Below are positions 1 through 8,365 of a stretch of DNA of 64,000 bases, one piece after another. Numbering within the stretch: the first letter of the stretch is position 1; the number at the start of each line of letters is the position of its first letter. The translations under genes were made by a program, and so were the position numbers. The notes beneath the pieces are model-generated. The model had not been told where the DNA came from and searched no databases. It saw nothing but the letters and a program-made list of their open reading frames with translations. The stretch comes from Rhizobium sp. Root1203 (GTDB lineage Bacteria; Pseudomonadota; Alphaproteobacteria; Rhizobiales; Rhizobiaceae): the NCBI RefSeq assembly GCF_001424945.1, contig NZ_LMCW01000012.1, positions 864,414 through 928,413 of the forward strand, given 5' to 3'.

Positions 1-1
1 G

Positions 2-574
2 TTCGGCGAGGCCATCAGCGTGCCGATGCGCATGCGTTTCTCACGTGTCTCCGAAGCGCTGATTCCGAAAGCCAACAGCGCCAGCGCGAACAACAAGGTC
101 GTCGAGGAAGATCCCGATAATGTGGATCTGCGCAAGATCGTGACGCGCATGCGTGCCGTCAGCGGACCCGACATCTCTGCCTTCCAGCAGAGCTACCAGG
201 CTGCCTCCATGCACGAAGAGGGTGACGACGGGTTTCCCCCAAATCTTGCTGACCAAACCTATCCTCCGATCATTCCGGTCCAGGCGACCACTCCGCCGCT
301 TGCGCCGATCGAACCGTATCGCCAGGACATGCTGCCGCGAGCCCCCGCAGCGCGCGAACCGCCACCCTCGCGCGAGGGTTTCGGCCCCGGGCCCGACATG
401 TCCATCGACAGCCGCCTTGAGGCCCTGCGTCGCGAGCTGCGGGCGGACCTAAGACCACCGCCAAGGCCGCCAGAGCCTCCGCCAGCACCGCCGAGCCTTC
501 GCCGTGAGCCGGGCGTCTCCCTGCGCGAAAGCATCCTGAAAAAGCCGCTCAGCAGTCTCTACGACAAGGACTGA
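2..574 (+). CDS. C-terminal part of a probable HerA/DUF87-type ATPase (5' end outside window)
   Basis: The reading frame is open from base 2, so only the carboxyl end (about 190 residues) is present and no Walker motifs can be checked. It begins with FGEAISVPMRMRF, which resembles the last strand and loop of HerA-like DUF87/DUF853 ATPases of alphaproteobacteria, where a segment of the form FGE-x3-P-x-R-x-RF follows the ATPase core. The rest is a low-complexity tail rich in Pro, Arg and Glu that ends in a basic stretch near LYDKD, probably a disordered extension. A GTG at position 20 could be mistaken for a start, but coding potential continues upstream of it. It converges on miaA with 11 bases between the stop codons. 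The family call is inferred from a short motif, so confidence is moderate. Confidence 0.55.
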   Translation, partial: FGEAISVPMRMRFSRVSEALIPKANSASANNKVVEEDPDNVDLRKIVTRMRAVSGPDISAFQQSYQAASMHEEGDDGFPPNLADQTYPPIIPVQATTPPLAPIEPYRQDMLPRAPAAREPPPSREGFGPGPDMSIDSRLEALRRELRADLRPPPRPPEPPPAPPSLRREPGVSLRESILKKPLSSLYDKD

Positions 575-585
575 GGTCGGGTTCG

Positions 586-1476
586 TTACCCCCGTCGTTC
601 CCAGCTCTCGTCCATCTGGTTGCGGAACCACGTCATCTGCCGTTTGGCATATTGGCGTGTCGCTGTAGCGCCCTTTGCCAGAACCTCGCTCCGAGACATC
701 TCACCCTTGAGCATCGAAGCTATCTGGGAAACGCCGATAGCCTTCATGACCGGCATCTCGGGGGAAAGCGAAAGCGCCAGCAGCGCCTTGACCTCATCCT
801 CGGCCCCCTGCTCCAGCATTCCTTCGAACCGGCCGTCAATCCGCGCATGCAGGATGGCGCGCTCGGGCAGCACGACGATCTTCTGCGCAGCCTTTGGTTC
901 CACGATCGCCGGACCTGCCCGGCCTCGGAAGTCGGCGATCGACCGGCCCGTCGCTTCCAGCACCTCCAGTGCCCGGACGATCCGCTGCCCGTCCTGCGGG
1001 TTGAGCCCCGCAGCAACGGCCGGATCGCCCTCGACCAACTGCGAATGAAGGTGCTCGGCGCCCTGCTCCTGCAGGCGGCCACGCAGGCGGGTGCGGACCT
1101 CGTCCGGAATTGCCGGCATCTCCGACAGGCCGCCCGTCAGCGCCTTGAAGTAGAGGCCGGTGCCGCCGACGAAGACCGGCAGCCGACCTTCGGCCCTGAG
1201 ACCGGGCAGCAATGCCTCCACGTCGCGTAGCCATGCGCCGGTCGAATAGGCGCTGCCGGCCGGGACATGGCCGTAGAAATAATGCGGCACGCCCTGCATT
1301 TCGCCGTCGGAGGGGCGTGCAGTCAGCACACGCAGCGTATCGTAGACCTGCATGCTGTCGGCGTTGACCACGACGCCGTCGTGACGTTTCGCCAATTCAA
1401 CCGCCAGCGCGGACTTGCCGCTGGCGGTTGGCCCGGTTATCAGGATCGCGTCCATTGCGCTCAGAAGGTTTTCCAT
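586..1476 (-). CDS. miaA: tRNA dimethylallyltransferase MiaA
   Basis: Transfers the dimethylallyl group from DMAPP to N6 of A37 in tRNAs that read codons starting with U, the first step of (m)s2i6A synthesis; cytoplasmic. The 296-residue product matches the usual family length. A P-loop GPTASGKS lies at residues 15-22, followed by DSMQVY, the conserved substrate-binding segment, and the family's GGTGLYFKAL motif near residue 105. Two ATG codons are adjacent, at 1479 and 1476. I chose 1476 because GAGG lies six bases upstream of it and only three upstream of the other; a later ATG at 1455 is also possible. The gene is divergent from serB, with start codons one base apart, so its promoter and ribosome binding site must lie inside serB. 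Confidence 0.96.
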   Translation of the reverse strand: MENLLSAMDAILITGPTASGKSALAVELAKRHDGVVVNADSMQVYDTLRVLTARPSDGEMQGVPHYFYGHVPAGSAYSTGAWLRDVEALLPGLRAEGRLPVFVGGTGLYFKALTGGLSEMPAIPDEVRTRLRGRLQEQGAEHLHSQLVEGDPAVAAGLNPQDGQRIVRALEVLEATGRSIADFRGRAGPAIVEPKAAQKIVVLPERAILHARIDGRFEGMLEQGAEDEVKALLALSLSPEMPVMKAIGVSQIASMLKGEMSRSEVLAKGATATRQYAKRQMTWFRNQMDESWERRG

Positions 1477-1477
1477 C

Positions 1478-2368
1478 ATGGCCCTCGTTGCCACGCTTGT
1501 TGCCAATCCGTCAAATCCCGTTCTCACGCCCGCAATCGCCGAGAAGGCTGCCGAGGCGGTGAACGCGTCCGGTCTCTATTGGCTCGCCGATGGAATTGCC
1601 AGCGACATCGCCCTTCGTGACGGCATGGAGGCCGGGATTGCACGAGCCGGCATTCTGGCGGCGATCGCCGGCGCGCCGATCGATCTCGTCATCCAGGACG
1701 CGGAAACACGCCGCAAGAAGCTGCTGATCGCAGATATGGATTCGACCATGATCGGACAGGAATGTATCGACGAACTGGCGGCGGAAGTCGGCCTCAAGGA
1801 CAAGGTCGCGGCGATCACCGCCCGGGCAATGAACGGCGAAATCGCCTTTGAGCCAGCGCTTCGCGAGCGCGTCGCCCTGCTGAAGGGGCTGCCGATCTCG
1901 GTGGTCGACGACGTCATTGCCAAGCGTATCACGCTCACGCCAGGTGGCCCGGAGCTGATCGCCACCATGAAATCGAAGGGGCATTACACTGCCCTTGTCT
2001 CAGGCGGCTTCACCGTCTTCACGCGCCGGATCGCTGCGACGCTCGGCTTCGACGAAAACCGCGCCAACATCCTGCTTGAGGACGGCGGCATGCTGACCGG
2101 TTTCGTCGCAGAGCCGATCCTCGGCAGGCAAGCCAAGGTCGACGCACTCAACGACATCTCGGTAAAGCTTGGAATCTCGCCGGAAGACGCGATGGCGGTG
2201 GGCGATGGGGCAAACGATCTCGGCATGCTGCACCTGGCGGGATCGGGCGTCGCGCTCCATGCCAAGCCGGCTGTGGCCGCGGAAGCCAAGATCGAGATCA
2301 ATCACGGCGACCTCAGCGCCCTGCTTTACATCCAGGGCTACAGAAAGACGGATTTCGTCAAGGCTTGA
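1478..2368 (+). CDS. serB: Phosphoserine phosphatase SerB
   Basis: Hydrolyses O-phosphoserine to L-serine, the last step of serine synthesis from 3-phosphoglycerate. The 296-residue protein is a HAD-superfamily enzyme: motif I is DMDST at residues 86-90 (nucleophile Asp86 and acid/base Asp88), motif II is the Ser of LVSGGFT, and motif III/IV is GDGANDLGML near the C-terminus. The N-terminal 75 residues form the small regulatory region typical of alphaproteobacterial SerB. The ATG at 1478 is preceded by AAGG nine bases away, and the encoded start MALVATLVAN fits the family; a longer frame to 1415 only covers the opposite strand of miaA. The gene converges on degP. Confidence 0.96.
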   Translation: MALVATLVANPSNPVLTPAIAEKAAEAVNASGLYWLADGIASDIALRDGMEAGIARAGILAAIAGAPIDLVIQDAETRRKKLLIADMDSTMIGQECIDELAAEVGLKDKVAAITARAMNGEIAFEPALRERVALLKGLPISVVDDVIAKRITLTPGGPELIATMKSKGHYTALVSGGFTVFTRRIAATLGFDENRANILLEDGGMLTGFVAEPILGRQAKVDALNDISVKLGISPEDAMAVGDGANDLGMLHLAGSGVALHAKPAVAAEAKIEINHGDLSALLYIQGYRKTDFVKA

Positions 2369-2370
2369 TG

Positions 2371-2428
2371 GAGCGGGCCCTGAGGCCCGGTCCGATACTC
2401 GCTGTCGAGCTGGCCAGAAAGCCCGCTC
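2371..2428. terminator. Structured spacer between convergent serB and degP
   Basis: The 70-base spacer contains a compact hairpin CGGGCC-CTGA-GGCCCG (2374-2389) and a wider pair of arms, GAGCGGGC (2371-2378) with GCCCGCTC (2421-2428). The two foldings are mutually exclusive. No run of T follows either, so a role as a bidirectional end-of-transcript structure is inferred from position only. Confidence 0.4.
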
Positions 2429-2438
2429 GCTCCGACAC

Positions 2439-4037
2439 TCATTCCATTGGCACGGCGACGAAGCGCAGATCGCCATTCGCCGAGGCAATCATCATCTGGG
2501 CGTTGCGCCGGCCTTCCTGCTTCAGTGACTGCACCTTGGCAGCGACCGCCTCGGGCGAGCGCATGAACTCCTGCGCGACCTCGACGATCACGTCGCCGGC
2601 CTTCAATCCCTTTTCCGCCGCCAGCGATCCAGGCGCCACCTCGGCAACCAGAACGCCGTCCACGCTTTCGGCAATGCCGAAGGTCTTACGGGTTTCGGCG
2701 CTCAATGCCGAGAGCGAGAGACCGAGAACGCTCTTGGCCAAGGACGCATCCGGCGCCGGCTGAGCAGGCTTGCCCTTTCCATCGGGAACCGGCTGGGTCT
2801 GGTCGCTGTCCGGCTCGTCCATATCCTGGTTCTCACCCGGATCCGGATTGATGACGCCGTCCTGAGAATTATCAGAACCGGGGTCGTTGGACGCCGCCTG
2901 ATCGCTGTCTTCCAGCCGGCCGAGCTTCACCTTGACGGTCTGCTCTTTTCCGTCGCGCAGCACCAGCACGTCGACTTCCTTGCCGACCGGGCTTTCCGCC
3001 ACGACGCGCGGAAGGTCGCGCATTTCGTTGACGGCCTTGCCGTCGAACTTCAGGATGACATCGCCGGCCTTGATCGAACCGTCGTCGACCGGCCCACCCT
3101 TGATGACGCCTGCGACCAGCGCGCCCTTGGCGCTCGATAGGCCCAGGCTGTCGGCGATATCGTCGGTCACCGGCTGAATGCGCACACCGAGCCAGCCGCG
3201 ACGCGTCTCGCCGAACTCGCGCAACTGCTCAACGACACCTGCCGCGAGCTCCGACGGAACGGAGAAGCCGATGCCGATCGAGCCGCCGCTCGGTGAAATG
3301 ATGGCTGTGTTGATGCCGATCACCTCGCCCTTCATGTTGAAGAGAGGTCCGCCGGAGTTGCCCTTGTTGATCGCCGCATCGGTCTGGATGAAGTTGTCGT
3401 AAGGGCCGGCATTGATGTTGCGGCCGCGTCCGGAAATGATCCCCACCGTGACCGATCCGCCGAAGCCGAACGGATTGCCGATGGCCATCACCCAGTCACC
3501 GATGCGCATGCCACTGGAATCGCCGAACTTCACGAACTTCAGCGGCGCTTTCGGCTCGACTTTCAGCACGGAAAGGTCCGTCTTCGTATCGGTGCCGATC
3601 AGCTTGGCCTTGAGCTTGCTTCCGTCCGCGAAATTCACCTCGATGTCGTCGGCGCCCTCGATCACGTGGTTGTTGGTGACGATGTAGCCCTGGGGATCGA
3701 TGACGAAACCCGATCCGAGCGAATTGACGTTGTGGTTGCCGCCCGGCTTGCCCTTCTGCTTGTTGAAGAAGTCGTTGAAGAACTCCTGGAACGGAGAGCC
3801 GTCGGGCGCGCGCGGCGCCGGACCTGCCCCTTCGTCGTCCTTCACGTTCTGCGACGTGGAAATGTTCACCACGGCATCGAGAAGTCCCTCGGCAAGATCG
3901 GCAACGGACGCCGGTCCGTTCGTCGGGGGTGTGCCCTGCGCATGGACTACCCCGGTGAAACCGACATTAGCCAGAAGTGCAGCGCCGGCCAGAAGAGCGA
4001 GCGATCGTCTGTAGGTCGGGCGTATCGTGGGGGCCAT
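2439..4037 (-). CDS. degP: DegP/HtrA-family periplasmic serine protease
   Basis: Do-family protease that degrades or holds misfolded envelope proteins. It has 532 residues. A signal peptide covers about residues 1-33 (basic start, hydrophobic core, cut near VHA-Q). The trypsin-like domain carries the full triad: His124 in TNNHVIEG, Asp154 in TKTDLSVL and Ser228 in KGNSGGPLF. Two PDZ domains follow (about 285-375 and 430-525), separated by an acidic Asp/Pro/Gln-rich linker. The start is the ATG at 4037 with GAGGA seven bases upstream, in preference to a TTG one codon earlier. It lies downstream of hflK-hflC on the same strand, but a hairpin at 4190-4212 separates it from hflC, so it probably has its own promoter. 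The grouping fits a shared role in envelope protein quality control. Confidence 0.95.
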   Translation of the reverse strand: MAPTIRPTYRRSLALLAGAALLANVGFTGVVHAQGTPPTNGPASVADLAEGLLDAVVNISTSQNVKDDEGAGPAPRAPDGSPFQEFFNDFFNKQKGKPGGNHNVNSLGSGFVIDPQGYIVTNNHVIEGADDIEVNFADGSKLKAKLIGTDTKTDLSVLKVEPKAPLKFVKFGDSSGMRIGDWVMAIGNPFGFGGSVTVGIISGRGRNINAGPYDNFIQTDAAINKGNSGGPLFNMKGEVIGINTAIISPSGGSIGIGFSVPSELAAGVVEQLREFGETRRGWLGVRIQPVTDDIADSLGLSSAKGALVAGVIKGGPVDDGSIKAGDVILKFDGKAVNEMRDLPRVVAESPVGKEVDVLVLRDGKEQTVKVKLGRLEDSDQAASNDPGSDNSQDGVINPDPGENQDMDEPDSDQTQPVPDGKGKPAQPAPDASLAKSVLGLSLSALSAETRKTFGIAESVDGVLVAEVAPGSLAAEKGLKAGDVIVEVAQEFMRSPEAVAAKVQSLKQEGRRNAQMMIASANGDLRFVAVPME

Positions 4038-4189
4038 CAAGCATCCTCGTATAGGTCAAAAGCGCACTCTGACCACGAGCATAAGGCGGAATGATGGAGG
4101 GTGAAATCACCTTTTCGCGAAATCCCGTGCAATCTGCGTGGGATGCTCGGCAAGCGCCGGGACGTCCACCTCGAACGCCTGAAATGCGT

Positions 4190-4212
4190 GGGGCCGGCAA
4201 GATGCCGGCCCC
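4190..4212 (-). terminator. Hairpin downstream of hflC
   Basis: A perfect 10-bp stem, GGGGCCGGCA / TGCCGGCCCC with a 3-base loop, lies 25 bases past the hflC stop. No clear T run follows on the minus strand, so it may be a weak terminator or an mRNA-end stabiliser. It separates the thyA-folA-hflKC transcript from degP. Confidence 0.6.
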
Positions 4213-4237
4213 TCGTTCACAAAGCTCGATTGCGCGA

Positions 4238-5191
4238 TCAGTTCGCGGATGCTGCCGGCGGCGTTGGAGCCGCAGACGGCGTCGGAGGCACCGGCGGAAC
4301 GCCCCCCGGGAAACCCGAGGCGCTGTTGAAATAGCGGAAGAACTCCGAGTTCGGCGACAGCACAAGGGTCGTATCTTGCGAGGACATGGCCGTGGTGTAG
4401 GCCGCCATCGAACGGTAGAACTCGAAGAAGTTCGGGTTCTTGTTGAAGGCGTCGGCGAACAGACGGTTGCGTTCCGCATCGCCCTGACCGCGCAGGATTT
4501 CCGAGTCGCGCTGCGCCTCGGCGGTGATCTCCACCACCTGCCTGTCGGCGATGGCACGGCGACGCTGGCCTTCTTCGCCACCCTGAGCGCGCAGCAGTTC
4601 GGCTTCCGCCAAACGTTCGGCGCGCATGCGGTCGTAGGTCTTCGGCGCAACTTCGCGCGTCAGGTCGGTACGACGGATACGGACATCCTGGATGTTGAGG
4701 CCCAGTGCCTCGGCATCCCGGTGCAGGTCGTCGCGAACCTCGAGCATCATCGCGACACGCTCTTCGGAAAGAGCGGCGTCGAAATCGCGCAGACCGTAGA
4801 CGCGGCGCAGCGATGAATCGAGCTGTGTGCGAAGCCGGGCTTCGGCCGACTCGCGGTCACCCGACACCGTTTCGCGGAAGCGGCGAACGTCCTTGATATC
4901 GTAGATGACGAAGGCATCGACGTCGAAGGTCGCGCCGCCGCGCACCTGGACGCGGATGTTGTCGAGATCAAAGCGCAGTGCCTGCTTTTCGACGATCTGG
5001 ACGCGATCCGCATCCATGAAGGTGAAGGGCAGCTTGAAGTAGATGCCTGGCTCTGTCTTGACAGACTGGATCTGGCCGAAGCGGACGACGATCGCCTGCT
5101 CGCGGGCGTTGACCACGAAGACCGACGAATAGATGGCGAGCAAAACCACCGCAAGGACGATGAGAATGATGGGGAGCTTGTTCGAAGTCAT
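4238..5191 (-). CDS. hflC: HflC, SPFH/band-7 regulator of FtsH
   Basis: Inner-membrane partner of HflK; together they form a large periplasmic cage that surrounds and modulates the FtsH protease. The protein has 317 residues with an N-terminal membrane anchor (about residues 7-27), then a band-7/SPFH domain (REQAIVVRFG) and a long helical segment rich in Arg, Ala and Glu (about 190-260). The C-terminus is Pro/Ala-rich. It starts three bases after the hflK stop codon, so the two genes form one translational unit. The ORF has no internal irregularity. Confidence 0.95.
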   Translation of the reverse strand: MTSNKLPIILIVLAVVLLAIYSSVFVVNAREQAIVVRFGQIQSVKTEPGIYFKLPFTFMDADRVQIVEKQALRFDLDNIRVQVRGGATFDVDAFVIYDIKDVRRFRETVSGDRESAEARLRTQLDSSLRRVYGLRDFDAALSEERVAMMLEVRDDLHRDAEALGLNIQDVRIRRTDLTREVAPKTYDRMRAERLAEAELLRAQGGEEGQRRRAIADRQVVEITAEAQRDSEILRGQGDAERNRLFADAFNKNPNFFEFYRSMAAYTTAMSSQDTTLVLSPNSEFFRYFNSASGFPGGVPPVPPTPSAAPTPPAASAN

Positions 5192-5194
5192 GGT

Positions 5195-6280
5195 TCAACC
5201 TCCCTGCTGTGCGGGTTTGCCGATCTCGTTGAGCGGCAGATAGGGTACGACCCCCTGCTTCTCGTCGATCACGACCTTCTTGGAGTTCTTCAGCACCTGT
5301 TCCATCGTTTCGAGGAACAGCCGCTTGCGCGTCACTTCGGGGGCCTTGGTATACTCGTCGTTGATGGAGTTGAAGCGCTGCGCCTCACCTTCCGCTTCCT
5401 TGACGACGCGATCCTTGTATGCGGCAGCCGCTTCTCGGATCTGCGCCGCGTCACCGCGGGCTTGGCCGAGCTTCTGGTTGGCGTACTGGTTCGCCTCTTC
5501 GACGAGACGCTGCTTGTCCTGGTCGGCGCGCTGCACTTCTTCGAAGGCATCGGCCACCTCACGTGGCGGCGCGACGTCCTGAATGGTGATCGCATTGATC
5601 GAGATGCCGCTGCGGTATCGGTCCATCGTGCCCTGAACGATCGCCGCAACTTCGGCCTCGATCGGCTGACGATTGTCGCGGAAGGTATCCTGCGCGGGGC
5701 GACGGCCGACGACTTCGCGCATGGCGCTTTCGGCGACCTGCTGCAGCGTTTCCGCCGGATTCTCGACGTTGAAGAGATAGGCCTTCGGATCCGTCACGGT
5801 GAAGAAGACCGAGAACTGGACGTTCAGGATGTTCTGGTCGCCCGACAGCATCAGCCCGGTTGCCGACGAAGACGTCGTCCCGCCGATGTTTTGCTGTTGC
5901 ACCGTCACCTTGACGATTTCGACTGTTTCCATCGGCCACAGATGGAAGTGCAGGCCGGGCATCGAAATTTCCGACTTCGGGTTGCCGAAGCGCAATTCCA
6001 CGCCGCGCTCGTCGGGCTGCACGATATAGATGCACTGGAAAAGCCAGAACGCTGCGACCAGAGCCGCAACGATCAACAGGACGCCGGTATTGAACCCGCC
6101 GGGCACGATGCCGCGAAGCTGGTCCTGACCGCGCCGGATAATATCCTCGAGATCGGGCGGACCGCCCTTCCCGCCACCACCGCCGCGTGGGCGGTTCGGC
6201 CCCTGCCCCCATGGTCCCTGATTGTTACCGCCGCCGCCGCCCCAAGGGCCGCCGCCGCCATTCTGATTGCTCCAGGGCAT
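5195..6280 (-). CDS. hflK: HflK, SPFH/band-7 regulator of FtsH
   Basis: Inner-membrane protein that forms the FtsH-regulating complex with HflC. It has 361 residues. The first 40 are almost only Gly, Asn, Pro and Trp (PWGGGGG and PWGQGPNRP repeats), a flexible cytoplasmic tail, followed by a transmembrane helix near residues 62-85, the SPFH domain (QPDERGVELRFG) and a coiled-coil region with AREVADAFEEVQ-like heptads. The start is the ATG at 6280, with GAGG five bases upstream; the TTG one codon earlier is less likely. A good promoter-like sequence lies about 70 bases upstream, so hflKC may be expressed apart from folA as well as by read-through. Confidence 0.95.
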   Translation of the reverse strand: MPWSNQNGGGGPWGGGGGNNQGPWGQGPNRPRGGGGGKGGPPDLEDIIRRGQDQLRGIVPGGFNTGVLLIVAALVAAFWLFQCIYIVQPDERGVELRFGNPKSEISMPGLHFHLWPMETVEIVKVTVQQQNIGGTTSSSATGLMLSGDQNILNVQFSVFFTVTDPKAYLFNVENPAETLQQVAESAMREVVGRRPAQDTFRDNRQPIEAEVAAIVQGTMDRYRSGISINAITIQDVAPPREVADAFEEVQRADQDKQRLVEEANQYANQKLGQARGDAAQIREAAAAYKDRVVKEAEGEAQRFNSINDEYTKAPEVTRKRLFLETMEQVLKNSKKVVIDEKQGVVPYLPLNEIGKPAQQGG

Positions 6281-6352
6281 CAAAACCTCGTTGTTCGTTA
6301 AAACTTGCGATCGCCGAACCCACGGGGGCGGCGGATATCTGCGATCGTGACC

Positions 6353-6381
6353 GTTATAGGTATCGCCGCATCGGCTTTCAA
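6353..6381 (-). promoter_or_regulatory. Probable hflK promoter
   Basis: Reading on the minus strand, TTGAAA (6381-6376) is followed after exactly 17 bases by TATAAC (6358-6353), close to the housekeeping consensus. The expected start point is about 65 bases before the hflK start codon. TTGAA is also the core of rhizobial heat-shock sigma (RpoH) -35 boxes, so stress control is possible but not shown. Confidence 0.5.
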
Positions 6382-6434
6382 CGCGACATGAGGAACTTGT
6401 CGATATTTATTGGAAAATAGTTGGTTTTCCGCGT

Positions 6435-6947
6435 TCAACGTCTGTCGTAGACGACGAAACGGGTCGGGTAGCTGTCTTTTTCGCCGACCGGCACGTCGAT
6501 GGTTTCCCCAACGTTCCAAAGAGCCGGATCGATAGCCGGGAAAGATGTGTCGCCCTCCACGGCAGTCTGCACGTGAGTGACATAGAGGCGATCGGCCAGG
6601 CCGACGGCCTGCCCGTAGATCTGCCCGCCGCCGATGATGCAGATTTCGTCGACGCCCTGCTTCCGCGCCAGATCTTCGGCAAGGGCCATTGCTTCGGGCA
6701 ACGAGTCGACCGTTCTCACCTCGGGATGTTCGATCACCGAGGTCCGGGAAATGACGACATTGGCGCGGCCCGGCAGCGGCTTGCCGATCGACTCGTAGGT
6801 CTTGCGGCCCATGACCACCGGCTTGCCAAGCGTCAGTGCCTTGAACCGCTTCAGATCGGTCGACAGCCTCCACGGCATGTCGCCGTCGCGGCCGATGATG
6901 CCGTTCTCGGCGACGGCAACCAGAATCGTCTTGCGAATATCGGACAT
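6435..6947 (-). CDS. folA: Dihydrofolate reductase
   Basis: Reduces 7,8-dihydrofolate to tetrahydrofolate with NADPH, which restores the cofactor oxidised by thymidylate synthase. The 170-residue length is normal for type I bacterial DHFR. The N-terminal strand ILVAVAENGIIG, the Met20-type loop GDMPWRL, the acidic substrate-binding Asp in STDLKRFK, VVMGRKTYESIGKPLPGR, and GGGQIYGQ before the last strands are all in place. It starts 12 bases after the thyA stop on the same strand, the usual thyA-folA pairing that matches dihydrofolate production to its recycling. Confidence 0.96.
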   Translation of the reverse strand: MSDIRKTILVAVAENGIIGRDGDMPWRLSTDLKRFKALTLGKPVVMGRKTYESIGKPLPGRANVVISRTSVIEHPEVRTVDSLPEAMALAEDLARKQGVDEICIIGGGQIYGQAVGLADRLYVTHVQTAVEGDTSFPAIDPALWNVGETIDVPVGEKDSYPTRFVVYDRR

Positions 6948-6959
6948 GAATTTCCCCGG

Positions 6960-7754
6960 TCAGACGGCGATCGGCGCCCTTATGCTGGCGTCGGCCTGAT
7001 AGCCGATCAATTCGAAATCCTCGAACGTGAAGCCAAAGATATCCTCCACATCGGGATTGATCCGCATGAAGGGCAAAGGCTTCGGCTCGCGCGTCAACTG
7101 CAGCTTCGCCTGCTCGAAGTGGTTGTGATAGAGATGCGCATCGCCGAGCGTGTGAACGAAATCGCCGGGCTTAAGCCCGGTCACCTGAGCCACCATCATC
7201 GTCAGCAGGGCGTAGGAGGCGATGTTGAAGGGCACGCCGAGGAATATGTCGGCGGATCGCTGATAAAGCTGGCAGGAAAGCTTGCCGTCGGCGACATAGA
7301 ACTGGAACAGGCAGTGGCACGGCGGCAGCGCCATGCTGTCCACCTCCGCCGGATTCCAGGCGGAAACGATATGGCGGCGCGAATTCGGGTTCTTGACGAT
7401 GCCCGCAACGAGATTTGCGATCTGGTCGATATGGCCGCCGTCCGGCGCCGGCCAGGACCGCCATTGCGCCCCGTAGACGGGGCCCAGATCGCCGTTCTCG
7501 TCGGCCCACTCGTCCCAGATGGAGACACCGTTCTCCTTGAGATAGCCGATGTTGGTCTCGCCCTTCAGGAACCACAAAAGCTCATGAATGATCGAGCGCA
7601 GATGCAGCTTCTTGGTCGTCAGAACCGGAAAGCCTTCAGCCAGGTCGAAGCGCATCTGATAGCCGAACACGGATCGCGTCCCGGTACCGGTACGGTCGCC
7701 GCGATCGGTTCCGCCTTGCATCACATGGTTCAAGAGATCGAGATACTGCTTCAT
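6960..7754 (-). CDS. thyA: Thymidylate synthase ThyA
   Basis: Methylates dUMP to dTMP using 5,10-methylene-tetrahydrofolate, releasing dihydrofolate. The 264-residue size is typical of the short E. coli-type enzyme. [12 protein letters not shown] is the N-terminal phosphate-binding loop, Cys146 in [12 protein letters not shown] is the catalytic nucleophile, and [14 protein letters not shown] provides dUMP contacts. It is the first gene of the minus-strand run leading into folA and hflKC. Its upstream region (7755-7920) faces the tmRNA gene on the other strand and must hold promoters for both. Confidence 0.97.
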   Translation of the reverse strand: MKQYLDLLNHVMQGGTDRGDRTGTGTRSVFGYQMRFDLAEGFPVLTTKKLHLRSIIHELLWFLKGETNIGYLKENGVSIWDEWADENGDLGPVYGAQWRSWPAPDGGHIDQIANLVAGIVKNPNSRRHIVSAWNPAEVDSMALPPCHCLFQFYVADGKLSCQLYQRSADIFLGVPFNIASYALLTMMVAQVTGLKPGDFVHTLGDAHLYHNHFEQAKLQLTREPKPLPFMRINPDVEDIFGFTFEDFELIGYQADASIRAPIAV

Positions 7755-7924
7755 CGCCCGCCGCCGATTCCGTTTCGCTTGTATTTAAGCGCCTCGGGGC
7801 CCGAAACCAATCGCCAAGTCCGCCTGTCCAAACAATTCTTGGTTCACACGCAACGCTTTTATGACGACGGCTCTTCCCATGTGCGGCGGAAAACACTATA
7901 TCACCCTTGCCAGTCTTCGGATTG

Positions 7925-8235
7925 ACTATGGCGATAAATGAGCGGTGTAATAAGCCTATTGGACCCGGGGGCGGTACCCGGCGCCTCCACCAAAAACCGG
8001 CGGCCTGACAGAGGGATGGCCGGCTTTTGATGGGGGCGAAACAGGATCGACAAGGGTGTAAAGATCGTCTTTTTGCTCGGCATTGTACCGCCGTTATCGG
8101 GCTAAAATTGTAGTTGCAAATGACAACTATGCGGAAGCTCGTCTCGCTGCTTAATCGCAGTGTGACACTTCAAATCAAGTCCTGAAGGTTCGCACCTAAA
8201 GGCGGGGTCCGGAGGCACCTGGCAACAGAAGCCTT
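7925..8235 (+). ncRNA. ssrA: Transfer-messenger RNA, permuted two-piece alphaproteobacterial form
   Basis: Rescues stalled ribosomes and tags the nascent chain for proteolysis. The gene is circularly permuted. The acceptor piece comes first and ends in the T arm (GGACCCGGGGGCGG) and GCGCCTCCACCA at 7992. After a 39-base spacer the coding piece begins at 8032 with GGGGGCGAAACAGGATCGAC. GGGGGCG pairs with CGCCTCC of the acceptor piece to give a 7-bp stem with G3-U70, the alanine identity pair. The tag frame at 8116-8154 reads ANDNYAEARLAA then TAA. The outer boundaries are approximate because neither processing site can be read directly. The gene lies directly upstream of sspB. Confidence 0.93.
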
Positions 8236-8365
8236 CACCTTCTCCCTGACGCGCAAATCATGTATGGTTTGACAAAGTATGACTCGGCTCCGGCCTTTTC
8301 CAAGGCGCCCGGGCGTGGCATATAGCCTTGGGAAAGACGTACGGACCAACGAAAGACAGGAAAGC

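Noticed and set aside
4041..4237. Possible small DUF2065 gene between hflC and degP, as seen in some relatives
   Set aside because: No minus-strand frame of the right length with membrane character is present, and a 10-bp hairpin occupies the middle of the gap.
8267..8300. TTGACA hexamer (8269-8274) as an sspB promoter
   Set aside because: No acceptable -10 element lies 16-18 bases downstream, so I did not list it as a promoter.
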